The notes under the pieces are model-generated. The model worked only from the letters and a program-made list of their open reading frames with translations, did not search any database and was not told where the DNA came from. A stretch of 8,702 bases of DNA, taken from Methylotenera_A sp031379885. GTDB taxonomy: Bacteria > Pseudomonadota > Gammaproteobacteria > Burkholderiales > Methylophilaceae. Position numbers and translations under genes: made by a program. The DNA is taken from positions 1 to 8,702 of the forward strand of contig JANNFN010000009.1 of assembly GCA_031379885.1 (NCBI GenBank), written 5' to 3'. Below, one piece after another: positions 7,586 through 8,702 of this stretch (position 1 is its first letter; every line of letters begins with the position of its first letter).

Positions 7586-7614
7586 TGTATCATTTTTAAT
7601 ACAGTCTATATAAT
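7586..7614 (+). promoter_or_regulatory. Possible ponA promoter, weak -35
   Basis: TATAAT at 7609-7614 is a perfect -10 box on the plus strand. The hexamer 17 bases upstream (TGTATC at 7586-7591) is a poor -35. It would leave a leader of about 120 bases before ponA. A competing candidate is TTAGCA (7673-7678) with TAGATA (7696-7701) at 17-base spacing, which is nearer the gene but has a weaker -10. I cannot choose between them from sequence. Confidence 0.25.
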
Positions 7615-7638
7615 CAATATTTATTATCAATATTATCT
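7613..7638. repeat. Tandem 13-base direct repeat in the intergenic region
   Basis: ATCAATATT occurs at 7613-7621 and again at 7626-7634. The two 13-base units (7613-7625 and 7626-7638) match at 10 positions. The first copy overlaps the last two bases of the TATAAT at 7609-7614. It could be a paired protein-binding site or simple chance in AT-rich DNA. Confidence 0.35.
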
Positions 7639-7713
7639 TTATAACTAATATTTTCTTCTTAGTTTTGGTTAATTAGCATAAGCTTATACATTGTCTAGAT
7701 AATGCAATTAATC

Positions 7714-7729
7714 AAGAATCAATTCTTTA
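7714..7729. promoter_or_regulatory. Dyad and IHF-consensus match just upstream of ponA
   Basis: AAGAAT (7714-7719) and ATTCTT (7722-7727) form a dyad with a 2-base centre, too tight to be an RNA hairpin but possible as an operator. Overlapping it, 7717-7729 fits the IHF consensus WATCAANNNNTTR exactly. It ends 11 bases before the ponA ATG, so it would lie in the leader or at the promoter. The consensus is loose and AT-rich, so confidence is low. Confidence 0.25.
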
Positions 7730-7739
7730 AAGCTCGTTT

Positions 7740-8702
7740 ATGACTCCAAAAAAGTGGTGGCAATTCCTCATCCTGTTTTTCATTGTTGGCGGCCTTACTT
7801 TGACCGCACTGACTGCGCTGGCTGTCACGCTTATCTACCCCACACTGCCGTCGCTAGAGGCGCTTACCAACTACAAACCTAAGCTTCCGCTTCGCGTATA
7901 TTCTGCTGATGGTTACTTAATTAGCGAATTTGGCGAAGAGCGGCGCGCCTTTGTAAAAATTCAAGATGTGCCAAAAAATCTTAAAGATGCAGTTTTAGCC
8001 ATTGAAGATAGACGTTTTTATCAACATCACGGTATCGATACTACTGGCGTTATGAGGGCCATAAAAAACAATCTCACCGGCAAAAGCCATGAGGGTGCAA
8101 GCACCATTACCATGCAAGTTGCTAAAAACTTTTTTACCGTTCCAGGTGGAAAACGCAACATGGTCACCAAAGTAAAAGAAGCTTTATTGGCGATGAAGAT
8201 TGAAAAAGCCTTGAGCAAAGATCAAATTCTCGAGCTATACCTTAACCAAATATACTTGGGCCAGCGCTCATATGGCTTTGCGGCGGCCTCGCAAGTTTAT
8301 TATGGCAAAGCTCTAGGTAAACTTACACTAGCTGAATCAGCGCTACTGGCAGGCCTGCCCAAGGCGCCTACTGGTTATAACCCTTACATCAATCCAACTC
8401 GCGCCATAGAAAGACAGCACGAAGTCTTGCGCGACATGAAGCGTTATGGCTTTATTGATGAATCTAAGTTTAACGAAGCCATTAAGCAACCACTAAAGTT
8501 CAAATCTTCTAAATTATCACGTGACTTGGATGCAGATTATGTGGCTGAAATAGTGCGCCAAATGTTGTTTCTACATTATCAAGAAGGCATTTATAGTAGT
8601 GGCTTAAAGGTGTACACCACTATTTATAAAGCCAACCAAGAAGCGGCCAACAACGCAGTTCTGCAAGGTATTTTAGAGTATCAGCGCCGCCAAGGTTACC
8701 AA
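7740..8702 (+). CDS. ponA: Penicillin-binding protein 1a (class A), 3' end cut by window edge
   Basis: Bifunctional peptidoglycan synthase (also named mrcA), anchored in the inner membrane with periplasmic catalytic domains. 321 codons are present out of a usual 750-850. An N-terminal membrane anchor lies at about 8-33. The complete family-51 glycosyltransferase domain follows: motif 1 EDRRFYQHHG at 89-98 with catalytic E89, motif 2 GASTITMQVAKNFF at 119-132, motif 3 KVKEALLAMKIE at 144-155 with E147, motif 4 ELYLNQIYLGQRSYG at 165-179, and motif 5 LAESALLAGLPKAP. The sequence stops just after GLKVYTTI, at the start of the linker/OB region, so the transpeptidase domain is outside the window. 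An in-frame stop at 7728-7730 makes the ATG at 7740 the first usable start. Only a weak AAAG ribosome site precedes it. Divergent from pilM, as in many proteobacteria. Confidence 0.96.
   Translation, partial: MTPKKWWQFLILFFIVGGLTLTALTALAVTLIYPTLPSLEALTNYKPKLPLRVYSADGYLISEFGEERRAFVKIQDVPKNLKDAVLAIEDRRFYQHHGIDTTGVMRAIKNNLTGKSHEGASTITMQVAKNFFTVPGGKRNMVTKVKEALLAMKIEKALSKDQILELYLNQIYLGQRSYGFAAASQVYYGKALGKLTLAESALLAGLPKAPTGYNPYINPTRAIERQHEVLRDMKRYGFIDESKFNEAIKQPLKFKSSKLSRDLDADYVAEIVRQMLFLHYQEGIYSSGLKVYTTIYKANQEAANNAVLQGILEYQRRQGYQ

Larger units (their letters stand above)
7454..7739. other. Divergent pilM/ponA intergenic region
   Basis: 286 bases of strongly AT-rich DNA between the divergent starts of pilM and ponA. 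I see no coding frame or RNA gene. It holds a predicted pilM promoter (7511-7539), a perfect TATAAT on the plus strand, a 13-base direct repeat (7613-7638) and a short dyad with an IHF-like match just before ponA (7714-7729). Both operons must take their initiation signals from here unless promoters lie inside the genes. Confidence 0.8.

Noticed and set aside
7454..7739. Possible small RNA or short gene in the divergent region
   Set aside because: I found no stable hairpin with a T-run and no start plus ribosome site leading to a plausible frame.
8027..8218. Minus-strand open frame of 63 codons inside ponA
   Set aside because: Antisense to glycosyltransferase motifs 2-3 of PBP1a, which are clearly coding.
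1..8702. Mobile element, CRISPR array, tRNA/rRNA or novel defence system
   Set aside because: No repeat-spacer pattern, transposase, tRNA-like fold or unexplained coding space; the window is filled by core genes in a familiar order.

Overview
The window is an ordinary core chromosomal region of a Gram-negative proteobacterium. The gene order, ponA divergent from pilMNOPQ, then aroK, aroB and dgt, is a well-known arrangement of beta- and gammaproteobacteria. The protein sequences look most like betaproteobacterial versions. The moderately AT-rich composition and the PilM/PilN sequence style suggest Methylophilaceae (Methylotenera/Methylophilus-like methylotrophs). That family placement is inference from reading alone, without a search.

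Layout: a minus-strand block runs from about 7453 down to the left edge. It starts with pilM, pilN, pilO, pilP and pilQ (7453 to 2475), packed with gaps or overlaps of 0 to 4 bases. These genes encode the type IV pilus alignment subcomplex and the outer-membrane secretin. A 13-bp perfect hairpin followed by six T's lies between pilQ and aroK. After it come aroK (shikimate kinase), aroB (3-dehydroquinate synthase) and a left-truncated dgt (dNTP triphosphohydrolase, first 248 codons). A 286-bp AT-rich intergenic region (7454-7739) separates pilM from the plus-strand gene ponA/mrcA, a class A penicillin-binding protein 1a. ponA is cut by the right edge after 321 codons, with its glycosyltransferase domain intact.

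How the genes work together: cytoplasmic PilM docks on the N-terminal INLLPHR motif of PilN. PilN and PilO form the inner-membrane heterodimer, lipoprotein PilP bridges to the secretin, and PilQ makes the outer-membrane pore. AroK and AroB are shikimate-pathway enzymes. PBP1a builds peptidoglycan, the layer the pilus machine must cross. Every complete gene looks intact, with the expected catalytic or binding residues. I saw no mobile element, CRISPR array, RNA gene, frameshift or foreign-looking cargo.

I found no previously undescribed system. The points worth a second look are small: the terminator-like hairpin set tight against aroK, which affects its start and its expression; the TTG start of pilM; a changed nucleotide-loop sequence in PilM; and the control signals in the pilM/ponA divergent region.
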